NCBI RefSeq assembly: GCF_017968885.1
Contig: NZ_CP072913.1
Location: 4,076,001 to 4,140,000, forward strand
Direction of reading: 5' to 3'
Length of the DNA stretch: 64,000 nt
Source: Pseudomonas sp. Tri1
GTDB lineage: Bacteria; Pseudomonadota; Gammaproteobacteria; Pseudomonadales; Pseudomonadaceae
Part shown: one piece after another, positions 9,214-18,734 of the stretch
How the letters are laid out: the number at the start of each line of letters is the position of its first letter
Position numbering within the stretch: the first letter of the stretch is position 1
Notes under the pieces: model-generated
The model's database searches: none
What the model saw: only the letters and a program-made list of their open reading frames with translations
Told to the model about the DNA's origin: nothing
Position numbers and translations under genes: made by a program

Positions 9214-9241
9214 CAAAATGGTGAGCAGGCTCACCATTTTG
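9214..9241. promoter_or_regulatory. Perfect 13-bp inverted repeat (2-bp centre)
   Basis: CAAAATGGTGAGC and GCTCACCATTTTG are exact reverse complements separated by AG. As RNA it would form a strong hairpin but has no following U-run, so an operator is more likely than a terminator. It lies 211 bp before the dihydropyrimidinase start. Confidence 0.5.
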
Positions 9242-9392
9242 GTGATTTACTTATTTATTCCTTATTTTTCAAATAGTTACTAAATAAATAAGCTCATGAA
9301 AAATAATCTTGCTCATTTTTAAAACTGCAGCTAGCGTCTAATCCTGACAGACGTGACAGGAATGCAACCTGCCTCTTTTCGTCACTTATTAA

Positions 9393-10892
<1,500 letters not shown>

Positions 10893-10909
10893 AATCCAGG
10901 CCTTCGGCC

Positions 10910-11003
10910 TATCGCGAGCAAGCTCGCTCCCACACTGGATTTTGGGTGTATGCAAAATCCATGTGCACAGCAGATCCCTGTGGGAGCGAGCTTGCTCGCG
11001 ATG
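10910..11003. repeat. REPIN between hydA and preT
   Basis: ATCGCGAGCAAGCTCGCTCCCACA is followed about 45 nt later by an inverted copy. It sits in the 182-bp gap between the dihydropyrimidinase and preT genes. Confidence 0.9.
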
Positions 11004-11074
11004 AGGCCAGTCCAGACACCGAAAAGAACACTGCCCACCAGAGGCAGCACCTCAAACACCGTGAGGCCCATTCC

Positions 11075-12442
11075 ATGATCCAGCCCTTGAGTCACCTCCC
11101 CCATTCCCAGGAAGACCCGACCACCCTCGCCGCCCGCTTCAGCGACCTGGCGCCGCCGCTCAACGCACGCCAGGCCCACCTGGAAGCCTCTCGTTGTCTG
11201 TACTGCTACGACGCGCCGTGCGTGAACGCCTGTCCAAGCGAGATCGATATCCCTTCGTTCATTCGCAACATCCACCAGGACAACGTCCAAGGCGCGGCGC
11301 AGAAAATCCTCTCGGCCAACATCCTTGGCGGCAGTTGCGCCCGGGTCTGCCCCACCGAGATCCTTTGCCAGCAAGCCTGCGTGCGCAACAACGCCCAGGA
11401 ATGCGCGCCCGTGCTGATCGGCCTGTTGCAGCGCTATGCCGTGGACAACGCCCATTTCCGCGAGCACCCATTCAAACGCGGCGCCGCCACCGGCAAGCGC
11501 ATCGCCGTGGTCGGTGCGGGCCCTGCGGGCTTGTCCTGCGCCCACCGCAGCGCGATGCACGGGCATGACGTGGTGATCTTCGAAGCCCGGGAAAAAGCCG
11601 GTGGCCTCAACGAATACGGCATCGCCAAATACAAGCTGGTAGACGATTACGCCCAGCGCGAACTGGCTTTCCTGCTGGACATCGGCGGCATCGAAATCCG
11701 CCATGGCCAGAAACTCGGCGAGAACCTGAGCCTGAGCGATTTGCACCAGCAGTTCGACGCGGTGTTCCTCGGCCTCGGCCTGGCCGCCAGCAAACAACTG
11801 GGCCTGAGTGACGAACAAGCGCCGGGGCTGCTGGCCGCCACCGAATACATCCGCGAACTGCGCCAGGCCGACGACCTCAGCCAGTTGCCCCTGGCCGACC
11901 GTTGCATCGTCCTCGGCGCCGGCAACACCGCCATCGACATGGCCGTGCAAATGGCCCGTCTTGGCGCCCGGGACGTCAGCCTGGTGTACCGGCGCGGCCT
12001 TGAAGACATGGGTGCCACCGGGCATGAGCAAGACATCGCCAAGGCCAATCAGGTGCGCCTGTTGACCTGGGCTCAACCGCAACAGGTCCTGCTCGATGAC
12101 GCCGGGCAGGTGCGCGGCATGCGCTTCTCCCGCACGCATCTGGAAAACGGTCGGCTAGTCACCAGCGCCGAAACCTTCGACCTGCCCGCCGACGCCATTT
12201 TCAAAGCCATCGGCCAGGCCCTCGACGACAACGCGCTGGTGGATCCGCTGACCCGGGAACTCAAGCGCCAGGACGGGCGGATCCTGGTGGACGAACAACT
12301 GCGCACCAGCATTGCCGGGGTGTATGCCGGTGGCGATTGCACCAGCCTGGACCAGGACCTCACCGTACAGGCCGTGCAACATGGCAAGCTCGCCGCCGAG
12401 GCGATCAACGCTCAACTGATGCTTAACGTGGAGGCTGCGTAA
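11075..12442 (+). CDS. preT: Dihydropyrimidine dehydrogenase subunit PreT
   Basis: A 455-aa NAD(P)H-binding FAD/Fe-S subunit. With PreA it reduces uracil and thymine to the dihydro forms (NAD-dependent). The N-terminal Fe-S region has clustered cysteines (CLYCYDAPCVNACPSEIDIP and CARVCPTEILCQQAC). An FAD motif GAGPAGLSCAH lies at about residue 145 and an NAD(P) motif GAGNTAIDMA at about 288. The C-terminal YAGGDCTS is typical of GltD-like flavoproteins. The start at 11075 has GAGG upstream; a longer in-frame reading runs back into the REPIN and is discarded. Its stop abuts the preA ATG. Confidence 0.93.
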   Translation: MIQPLSHLPHSQEDPTTLAARFSDLAPPLNARQAHLEASRCLYCYDAPCVNACPSEIDIPSFIRNIHQDNVQGAAQKILSANILGGSCARVCPTEILCQQACVRNNAQECAPVLIGLLQRYAVDNAHFREHPFKRGAATGKRIAVVGAGPAGLSCAHRSAMHGHDVVIFEAREKAGGLNEYGIAKYKLVDDYAQRELAFLLDIGGIEIRHGQKLGENLSLSDLHQQFDAVFLGLGLAASKQLGLSDEQAPGLLAATEYIRELRQADDLSQLPLADRCIVLGAGNTAIDMAVQMARLGARDVSLVYRRGLEDMGATGHEQDIAKANQVRLLTWAQPQQVLLDDAGQVRGMRFSRTHLENGRLVTSAETFDLPADAIFKAIGQALDDNALVDPLTRELKRQDGRILVDEQLRTSIAGVYAGGDCTSLDQDLTVQAVQHGKLAAEAINAQLMLNVEAA

Positions 12443-13717
12443 ATGGCCGATCTGTCGATTGTCTTCGCTGGCATCAAAGCCCCCAATCCGTTCTGGCTGG
12501 CCTCCGCGCCGCCCACCGACAAGGCCTACAACGTGGTTCGTGCCTTCGAGGCCGGCTGGGGTGGCGTGGTCTGGAAAACCCTCGGGGAAGACCCGGCGGC
12601 GGTGAACGTGTCGTCGCGCTACTCGGCCCACTACGGCGCCAATCGCGAGGTGCTGGGCATCAATAACATCGAGCTGATCACCGACCGTTCGCTGGAGATC
12701 AACCTGCGGGAAATCACCCAGGTGAAAAAGGACTGGCCGGACCGGGCCTTGATCGTGTCGCTGATGGTGCCCTGCGTCGAAGAATCGTGGAAACGCATCC
12801 TGCCCCTGGTGGAAGCCACTGGCGCCGACGGTATCGAGCTGAACTTCGGTTGCCCCCACGGCATGCCGGAACGGGGCATGGGCGCGGCGGTCGGCCAGGT
12901 GCCGGAATACGTCGAGCAAGTGACTCGCTGGTGCAAGACCTATTGCTCACTGCCGGTGATCGTCAAGCTCACACCGAACATCACCGACATCCGCGTCGCT
13001 GCCCGCGCAGCCCATCGCGGCGGCGCGGACGCGGTGTCGTTGATCAACACCATCAACTCCATCACCAGCGTCGACCTGGACCGCATGGTCGCCCTGCCCA
13101 CCGTCGGCAGCCAGAGCACCCATGGCGGGTATTGCGGCTCGGCGGTCAAGCCTATCGCGCTGAACATGGTCGCCGAAATCGCCCGCGACCCGCAGACCCA
13201 AGGCTTGCCGATCTGTGGCATTGGCGGCATCGGCAGCTGGCGCGACGCCGCCGAATTCATCGCCCTGGGCAGCGGCGCGGTGCAGGTGTGCACGGCGGCG
13301 ATGCTGCATGGTTTTCGCATCGTCGAAGAAATGAAGGACGGCCTGTCACGCTGGATGGACGATCACGGCCACGCCAACCTCCAGGCCTTCTCCGGGCGCG
13401 CGGTGGGCAACACCACCGACTGGAAGTACCTGGACATCAACTACCAGGTCATCGCCAAGATCGACCAAGAGGCCTGCATCGGTTGCGGTCGCTGCCACAT
13501 CGCCTGCGAGGACACCTCACACCAGGCCATCGCCAGCCTCAAGCAGGCGGACGGCACGCGCAAGTATGAAGTGATCGATGAAGAGTGCGTGGGCTGCAAC
13601 CTCTGTCAAATCACCTGCCCGGTGCAGGACTGCATCGAGATGGTGACGGTGGACACGGGCAAGCCGTTCCTGGATTGGAACCATGATCCGCGTAATCCCT
13701 ACCATGTAACGGTCTGA
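12443..13717 (+). CDS. preA: Dihydropyrimidine dehydrogenase subunit PreA
   Basis: A 424-aa FMN and 4Fe-4S subunit. The N-terminal two thirds are a dihydroorotate-dehydrogenase-like barrel with ELNFGCPHGMPERGMG, INTINSI and GIGGIGSW around the substrate and FMN. The C terminus carries two ferredoxin motifs (CIGCGRCHIAC and CVGCNLCQITCPVQDC). It carries out the C5-C6 reduction of uracil/thymine using electrons from PreT. Stop and start are adjacent (TAA-ATG), so expression is tightly coupled. Confidence 0.95.
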   Translation: MADLSIVFAGIKAPNPFWLASAPPTDKAYNVVRAFEAGWGGVVWKTLGEDPAAVNVSSRYSAHYGANREVLGINNIELITDRSLEINLREITQVKKDWPDRALIVSLMVPCVEESWKRILPLVEATGADGIELNFGCPHGMPERGMGAAVGQVPEYVEQVTRWCKTYCSLPVIVKLTPNITDIRVAARAAHRGGADAVSLINTINSITSVDLDRMVALPTVGSQSTHGGYCGSAVKPIALNMVAEIARDPQTQGLPICGIGGIGSWRDAAEFIALGSGAVQVCTAAMLHGFRIVEEMKDGLSRWMDDHGHANLQAFSGRAVGNTTDWKYLDINYQVIAKIDQEACIGCGRCHIACEDTSHQAIASLKQADGTRKYEVIDEECVGCNLCQITCPVQDCIEMVTVDTGKPFLDWNHDPRNPYHVTV

Positions 13718-13741
13718 AATTTGCGGTGTCTGGCCGGGCGC

Positions 13742-13835
13742 CATCGCGAGCAAGCTCGCTCCCACAGTGGATCGTGTCGTTCACAGAGGTTGTGTACACC
13801 AGGGATCCAGTGTGGGAGCGAGCTTGCTCGCGATG
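13742..13835. repeat. REPIN between preA and the TetR gene
   Basis: Two inverted REP cores with about 45 nt between them, at the convergent end of preA and the TetR-family gene. Confidence 0.9.
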
Positions 13836-13860
13836 AGGCCATCAGCTTCACCACAAAACC

Positions 13861-14481
13861 TCAAGGCTCCAACCCAATCCCTCGCAAAATCACACTGGTC
13901 ACGGTCTGCACAGCCTTTTCGAATTGCATGTCCGAAAGCGGCTGATGGTCGTTGAGGATGTTGATCTGATGGTCGAAGTCGGCGTAGTGCTGGGTCGAGG
14001 CCCAGATCATGTAGAGCAGGCTTGAAGGCTCCACCGGCAGGATGCGTTTGTCCTCCACCCACTGGCGGATTTTTGCTTCCTTCATCTTGGCCCAGTCGTA
14101 AAGGCTGGCGTCCAGGGCCTGGCCTAGCGTCGGGGCGCCGTGGATGATTTCGTTGGCCCAGACTTTCGAGCCATAGGGGCGGCTGCGGGAGCGGTTCATC
14201 TTGGCGCGGATGTAGCTGCTGAGCACCACCCGTGGGTCGTCGAACATCTCGAAGCACAAGGCGTCCTGCTTCCAGACCTCCAGCAGATCGAACAGCACCG
14301 CGCTGTACAGTTCGCTCTTGGTGCTGAAGTAGTAATGCAGGTTGGAGCGCGGCAATTGCACTTCGGCGGCGATGTCGGCCATGGCGGTGCTGCCGAAGCC
14401 TTTCTCGGCGAAGACCTTCTCGGCGGCCAACAGGATTTTCTCGACGTTACTGCGACGAATCTCGATCTTGTGATTGCCCAT
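13861..14481 (-). CDS. RutR-like TetR-family regulator of pyrimidine degradation
   Basis: A 206-aa protein. The N-terminal TetR helix-turn-helix (residues about 10-55) shows ILLAAEKVFAEKGFGSTAMADIAAEV then LHYYFSTKSELY. The C-terminal ligand domain has the layout of RutR/YcdC (WANEIIHGAP, WASTQHYADF). RutR proteins bind uracil or thymine and release DNA, so this is the likely sensor for the adjacent pathway. Start at ATG 14481 with GGGAG 7 nt upstream. A TTGGTCAA half-site at 14503-14510 upstream hints at autoregulation. The gene converges on preA. Confidence 0.85.
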   Translation of the reverse strand: MGNHKIEIRRSNVEKILLAAEKVFAEKGFGSTAMADIAAEVQLPRSNLHYYFSTKSELYSAVLFDLLEVWKQDALCFEMFDDPRVVLSSYIRAKMNRSRSRPYGSKVWANEIIHGAPTLGQALDASLYDWAKMKEAKIRQWVEDKRILPVEPSSLLYMIWASTQHYADFDHQINILNDHQPLSDMQFEKAVQTVTSVILRGIGLEP

Positions 14482-14548
14482 GAGGGCTCCCTGGCAACAG
14501 CGTTGGTCAAGACTAGCATCCGCCCACGCTTGAAAACACTGGTGGTCC

Positions 14549-14655
14549 CTGTAGGAGCTGGCGAAGCCTGCGATCTTTTGATCTTGATCTTTCACTTCCG
14601 ACTCAATTGGCAGTGGGAAGATGGCAGCCTCGTTGCGCTCGACAGCTCCTACAGA
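14549..14655. repeat. REP-type inverted repeat, second class
   Basis: CTGTAGGAGCTGGCGAAGCC at the left is matched by an inverted GACAGCTCCTACAG at the right. This is a different Pseudomonas REP class from the GGAGCGAGC type used elsewhere in the window. It is followed at 14658-14683 by a degenerate half of the GGGGCAAGCTCCCTCGC type. Confidence 0.75.
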
Positions 14656-14694
14656 GCTCAGCGGGGGCAAGCTCCCTCGCTACGGTGTTAATGG

Positions 14695-14745
14695 GACGAC
14701 GTTATCCAGCGCGCGGTTTGTCTGCATTGCGCACAGTTCTCAAAC
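14695..14745 (-). pseudogene. C-terminal remnant of a DUF6124 gene
   Basis: On the minus strand this short stretch reads NRALDNVVP, matching the C terminus of the intact DUF6124 protein at 16069-16437 (NRALDNVEP). The nucleotide match (TCCAGCGCGCGGTTTG) is exact over its core. Similarity is lost upstream of about 14745, where the RHS minigene leader begins. Only about 15 codons survive and no start or ribosome site is present. Confidence 0.6.
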
Positions 14746-14821
14746 TAGCAGTTCTACTAGTAGACATCCCTCGAAAAACATCCGAGCCTGACATGGTGAG
14801 TTCTCTGGGAAGAGTCAAATC

Positions 14822-15871
14822 ATGTCGCAGATGAAAATACTGTGCCTCTATCAATATGACCCACTGGATCGCCTCGTAGGTTTGAAGCCTTTGGAGAGCC
14901 CAGGCACACAACGTTTCTATCAAGAAGACGAATTGGTTAATGAGATAGAGGGCCAGTCGCAACTGACGATTATGCGTCATGGGCCCCAGCCGCTGGCGCA
15001 ACGATCAGGCACCGCCGACGTTACCGAGACGACACTGTTGGCAACGGATCAACAACATTCGCTGCTGAAAACAGTGACGGACACTAACCTGCAGCAAATG
15101 GCCTATACCGCCTATGGCTATCGCTCAGGCGAAAGCGGCTTGAGTTGTTTGCTCGGTTTCCACGGCGCGCCCCCCGACTCGATAACCGGGCACTATTTAC
15201 TGGGACAGGGCAACCGGGCTTTTAACCCGGCGTTGATGCGTTTCAACAGCCCGGATGAGCTGAGTCCTTTTGGGGATGGGGGGATTAATGCGTATGCGTA
15301 TTGCGGAGGGGACCCGGTTAATCGGTATGATCCGAGTGGGAATGCTCCATTTTTCCGGCCGTGGGTTCGCTACTTCCGGCCATGGGAGACCAAACCAAAC
15401 GCATCAGGCACGTTGAGTTCTTCCTCCAAAACTACTTCTCCTCGTGTATCTCCTCCTGCTTCCCAGATCACCAAGGCCGAGGTCAGCTCAGCCCTTGCCA
15501 CTCCAGCAGCAGCTGTTCCTGAACAAAGTGACAAGACATTTATATTACCTTGGGAGCAATCAGCCTATGGCCTCAAGAGGCCAGGTAGTAGCTTGACAAG
15601 ACAAGGCCGTTGGAAGAGAGCCCGTGCTGAATCTGCACGGGAATTCGACAAGTTCGTGAAAAAGAACGGATGGGTTCCGATCTCGGGAGATCCCCAATGG
15701 CCGAAAAAATACCTGCAAGCTGAAGCCGATTTAACCGAGCTGCTGAAAAATAAAACATCGACGGCGGTGAAGAGAAATGCACGCGCACGAGTACAAGAGA
15801 CTCGCCATGAACTCAAATGGAGGCTTCTCAAAGCAATGAAAGCAGCCCAGGCAATTCGCACCGATCAGTAA
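14822..15871 (+). CDS. Orphan RHS repeat-associated core protein with variable C terminus
   Basis: A 349-aa protein with no signal peptide. Residues about 85-180 contain the end of an RHS core (AYGYRSGESG, LGFHGAPPDS, LGQGNRAFNPALMRFNSPDE, YAYCGGDPVNRYDPSGNAP). After the core boundary comes a Ser/Thr/Pro-rich linker and a basic, unrecognised C-terminal region of about 110 residues. That order (core then unique tail) is typical of polymorphic-toxin tips, yet the protein lacks the large repeat shell, so it is a minigene rather than a broken full-length RHS gene. GGGAAGAG lies before the ATG. No immunity gene is evident downstream. Confidence 0.75.
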   Translation: MSQMKILCLYQYDPLDRLVGLKPLESPGTQRFYQEDELVNEIEGQSQLTIMRHGPQPLAQRSGTADVTETTLLATDQQHSLLKTVTDTNLQQMAYTAYGYRSGESGLSCLLGFHGAPPDSITGHYLLGQGNRAFNPALMRFNSPDELSPFGDGGINAYAYCGGDPVNRYDPSGNAPFFRPWVRYFRPWETKPNASGTLSSSSKTTSPRVSPPASQITKAEVSSALATPAAAVPEQSDKTFILPWEQSAYGLKRPGSSLTRQGRWKRARAESAREFDKFVKKNGWVPISGDPQWPKKYLQAEADLTELLKNKTSTAVKRNARARVQETRHELKWRLLKAMKAAQAIRTDQ

Positions 15872-15972
15872 CTGACGAGCGGCCCGGTACGCATGCTATA
15901 GCTTCGGTCAACACATAATATGCGCAACTCGAGCTGGCACCGCCGAGCATCCTGCGACGTTGGCTGCCCACC

Positions 15973-16060
15973 ATCATCCCGAGCAAGCTCGCTCCTCATT
16001 TGTTAGGCCAGCGTACGCAGGTGCTCTTGTGGTGAGAGAGCTTGCTCCCTCGCCACAGGG
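15973..16060. repeat. Degenerate REP pair
   Basis: GAGCAAGCTCGCTCC and an inverted GAGAGCTTGCTCCCTCGCCAC lie between the RHS minigene and the DUF6124 gene. Both copies have drifted from the consensus. Confidence 0.65.
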
Positions 16061-16068
16061 GGGATGCG

Positions 16069-16437
16069 CTATGTCGACTGGCGTGGTTCGACGTTGTCCA
16101 GCGCGCGGTTTGCCAGCAATCCGCTCAGTTCGATCAGTTGCTGGATGCCTAGGGCAATGTGGCGCCTGGGGCCTTCCAGGTCGAAGGCCAGGTCGCTGAC
16201 CATGGCATTGGCCGAGGCCAGGTTTTCGCTGAGGTTGGCGAGCAGGGTTTCGGTGTCGATGTCCTTGATCACGGTGAAGAGTTGGCCAGCCACCGCATCG
16301 GCTTCGGGTTTGTCCGGTTTGGGGTTCAGGTAATAGTCGAGGGCACGTTCGGCGGCTTCGTCGAGTTTTTGGGTCTTGGTTTTTTTGCGCGGTGGAGTCG
16401 GATCTGTGTCTGGTGGGTTGGGGGTTACTTTGAACAT
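16069..16437 (-). CDS. DUF6124 family protein
   Basis: A 122-aa protein starting MFKVTPNPPDTDP, with a charged segment, LDEAAERALDYYL, and a C-terminal helical half (TLLANLSENLASANAMVSDL ... LANRALDNVEP). The N-terminal signature and the ALDNVEP end identify the Pseudomonas family DUF6124, of unknown function. GAGG lies upstream of ATG 16437. A remnant of a second copy lies 1.4 kb away beyond the RHS minigene. The upstream leader has paired motifs described separately. Confidence 0.75.
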   Translation of the reverse strand: MFKVTPNPPDTDPTPPRKKTKTQKLDEAAERALDYYLNPKPDKPEADAVAGQLFTVIKDIDTETLLANLSENLASANAMVSDLAFDLEGPRRHIALGIQQLIELSGLLANRALDNVEPRQST

Positions 16438-16469
16438 AGATGGAACCTCATGTGGAATTGGAGGAGCCA

Positions 16470-16765
16470 TCACCCCCGCTACCAAACGAAGGGCGGTGGC
16501 CATACGAAGGTTGGTAGACCGGTCCACATGAACACCGGCGCGCCCGAAGACGCCCTACGCATGGCCACCATCAAATACAAATGTTGAAGAAAGCACCTGA
16601 AGAAGATGAAGCTGTGCGTCATATGGAAGAGCCGGGCTACCAAACCCGATCGCTGATTCCTCAGCGACCCGGAAACGATAGAACCCGGCCCCCAGGCGCA
16701 CAAGCCGGCGGATTCTGGCGCAGTTGTAGGCAACGGCGCAAGACAACGTAGCCTGATCCAGAACG
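16470..16765 (-). other. Possible structured leader upstream of the DUF6124 gene
   Basis: No gene is supported here. The region contains CTACCAA near 16478, its inverted copy TTGGTAG near 16510, and a second CTACCAA near 16636. ACGAAGG occurs twice, and an exact 7-bp hairpin (TCGCTGA-TTCC-TCAGCGA) lies near 16650. In the minus orientation this would form the 5' leader of the DUF6124 transcript. It may be an RNA element or only repeat debris. Confidence 0.35.
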
Positions 16766-16828
16766 ATCCTACGTCTGGATAAACACCACCCTGTTTGGAC
16801 TGGCAACACGGGTTAACAAACACCTACC

Positions 16829-16942
16829 GATCGTTCCCACGCTCCTGCGTGGGAATGCCGCCAGGGACGCTCCGCGTTCCGCTTCTGGAAGGTGACGCAG
16901 AGCGTCACGGGATGCATCCCCACGCAGAGCGTGGGAACGATC
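16829..16942. repeat. 114-bp palindromic intergenic repeat (GTTCCCACGC class)
   Basis: The ends GATCGTTCCCACGC and GCGTGGGAACGATC are exact inverted copies, and an inner pair around GACGCTCCGCGTTCC / GACGCAGAGCGTCACGG gives a nested hairpin. It is a non-coding Pseudomonas-style repeat distinct from the REP class. The remaining gap 16943-17260 holds the oprD promoter region and the element at 17206. Confidence 0.8.
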
Positions 16943-17205
16943 TACATAGGCGCACCCTCGCCACAAGGGGCTTCATCATCCGTCAGATCGTGTGCATGCG
17001 ACTAATGTCTTAGACCAGTCATCGCACAACCCGGCGCACTCATCGCTATTCTCAGGCCACAGGTTCGCCCGGCGCCACTACCTTCGTTCTTGACTTCGGT
17101 GAGTGACAACCATCGGTATGCCTCATTTTGAAGCACCCACGAGTTGGATAATTCCGATAATGGCCAGTTGACAACGAGCAGATGCTTCCAAATAATCCCC
17201 ATCAT

Positions 17206-17229
17206 GTTGTACGACGACGTATAACAAAT
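17206..17229. promoter_or_regulatory. Shared operator-like element upstream of oprD
   Basis: GTTGTACGAC followed by GACGTATAACAAAT. The 21 bp from 17209 match 18683-18703 upstream of the uronate dehydrogenase at 18 positions. The palindromic core resembles operators of FadR-type GntR regulators. It lies about 30 bp before the GTG start. Confidence 0.55.
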
Positions 17230-17260
17230 AAAAACAACAAAAAAGTAAGGGAGCGTCATA

Positions 17261-18562
17261 GTGAGCACACGTGTCCGTTTTTCGCCCGAAAACCGTCCAA
17301 ACCGCCGTACCCTCCTCAATTCCAGCCCTGCACTGGCCCTACTGGGTTGCAGCAGCCTGGCGCTGTTTCTGCCAATGACCGCCAGCGCCGAAGGCTTCGT
17401 CGATGACGCCAAGGCCACGCTGACCCTGCGCAACGCCTATTTCAACCGTAACTTCACCAACTCGAACAATGCCCAGGGCAAAGCCGAGGAGTGGACCCAG
17501 AACTTCATCCTCGATGCCAAGTCCGGTTTCACCCAAGGCGTGGTCGGTTTCGGCGTGGACGTGCTGGGCACGTACTCGCTCAAGCTCGACGGCGGTCGTG
17601 GTACCACCGGTACGCAACTGCTGCCGGTGCACGACGACGGTCGCCCGGCCGACGATTTCGGTCGCCTGGGCGTGGCCCTCAAGGCCAAGGTGTCGAAAAC
17701 CGAGCTGAAGGTCGGTGAGTGGATGCCGGTGCTACCGATCCTGCGCTCCGACGACGGTCGTTCCCTGCCACAAACCTTCCGTGGCGGCCAGGTCACCTCC
17801 ACCGAGATCAGCGGCCTGACCCTGTACGGTGGTCAGTTCCGCGCCAACAGCCCGCGCAACGACGCGAGCATGGAAGACATGTCGATGAACGGCCGCGGCG
17901 CGTTCACCTCCGACCGTTTCAACTTCGGCGGCGGCGAATACGCCTTCAACGAAAAGCGCACCCAGGTCGGCGTCTGGTATTCGGAACTGTCCGACATCTA
18001 CCAGCAACAATACTTCAACCTGACCCACAGCCAGCCCATCGGCGACTGGACCCTGGGCGCCAACCTTGGCTACTTCATCGGCAAGGAAGACGGCAGCGCC
18101 CTGGCCGGCGACCTGGACAACAAAACCGCGTTCGCCCTGCTCTCGGCCAAATACGGTGGCAACACCTTCTACGTCGGCCTGCAGAAAGTCAGCGGCGATG
18201 ATGCCTGGATGCGCGTCAACGGCACCAGCGGCGGCACCCTGGCCAACGACAGCTACAACTCCAGCTACGACAACGCGAAGGAAAAATCCTGGCAAGTGCG
18301 CCATGACTTCAACTTCGCCGCCGTCGGCGTGCCGGGCTTGACCCTGATGAACCGCTATATCAGCGGCGACAATGTGCACACCGCCACTGTCGATGACGGC
18401 AAGGAATGGGGCCGTGAAACCGAACTGGCCTACACCGTGCAAAGCGGCGCACTGAAAAGCCTTAACGTGAAATGGCGTAACGCATCGATTCGTCGCGACT
18501 ACAGCACCAACGAATTCGACGAGAACCGCATTTTCATCAGCTACCCGATTTCGCTTCTGTAA
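17261..18562 (+). CDS. OprD-family outer-membrane porin
   Basis: A 433-aa precursor. A basic N terminus and hydrophobic core ending ASAEGFVDD look like a signal peptide, and the mature part shows OprD features (AKATLTLRNAYFNR, alternating amphipathic strands, a C-terminal aromatic-containing strand ending ISYPISLL). OprD channels take up acidic sugars, aromatic acids or amino acids. The adjacent uronate dehydrogenase and TRAP transporter point to hexuronates or aldarates. The start is GTG with GGGAG 8 nt upstream. The same 21-bp element precedes this gene and udh, so they are probably co-regulated. Confidence 0.85.
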   Translation: MSTRVRFSPENRPNRRTLLNSSPALALLGCSSLALFLPMTASAEGFVDDAKATLTLRNAYFNRNFTNSNNAQGKAEEWTQNFILDAKSGFTQGVVGFGVDVLGTYSLKLDGGRGTTGTQLLPVHDDGRPADDFGRLGVALKAKVSKTELKVGEWMPVLPILRSDDGRSLPQTFRGGQVTSTEISGLTLYGGQFRANSPRNDASMEDMSMNGRGAFTSDRFNFGGGEYAFNEKRTQVGVWYSELSDIYQQQYFNLTHSQPIGDWTLGANLGYFIGKEDGSALAGDLDNKTAFALLSAKYGGNTFYVGLQKVSGDDAWMRVNGTSGGTLANDSYNSSYDNAKEKSWQVRHDFNFAAVGVPGLTLMNRYISGDNVHTATVDDGKEWGRETELAYTVQSGALKSLNVKWRNASIRRDYSTNEFDENRIFISYPISLL

Positions 18563-18679
18563 TACCAGGATCCATTGCCATGAGCGCATCCCATGGCACC
18601 TGCGGCAGGGACGCCGATCCAGAGCGGTTCGTCGATCAAACGTTGACAAGGTAGCGGAAGGATAAGGATATTTCCCTAG

Positions 18680-18703
18680 GTCGTACGACAACTTATAACA
18701 ACT
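18680..18703. promoter_or_regulatory. Shared operator-like element upstream of udh
   Basis: The perfect palindrome GTCGTACGAC is followed by AACTTATAACAACT. It is a near copy of the element at 17206-17229 before oprD and lies about 30 bp before the udh ATG. Confidence 0.6.
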
Positions 18704-18734
18704 GATACCTCTCACTGTTTGCTCAGGTAATTTC

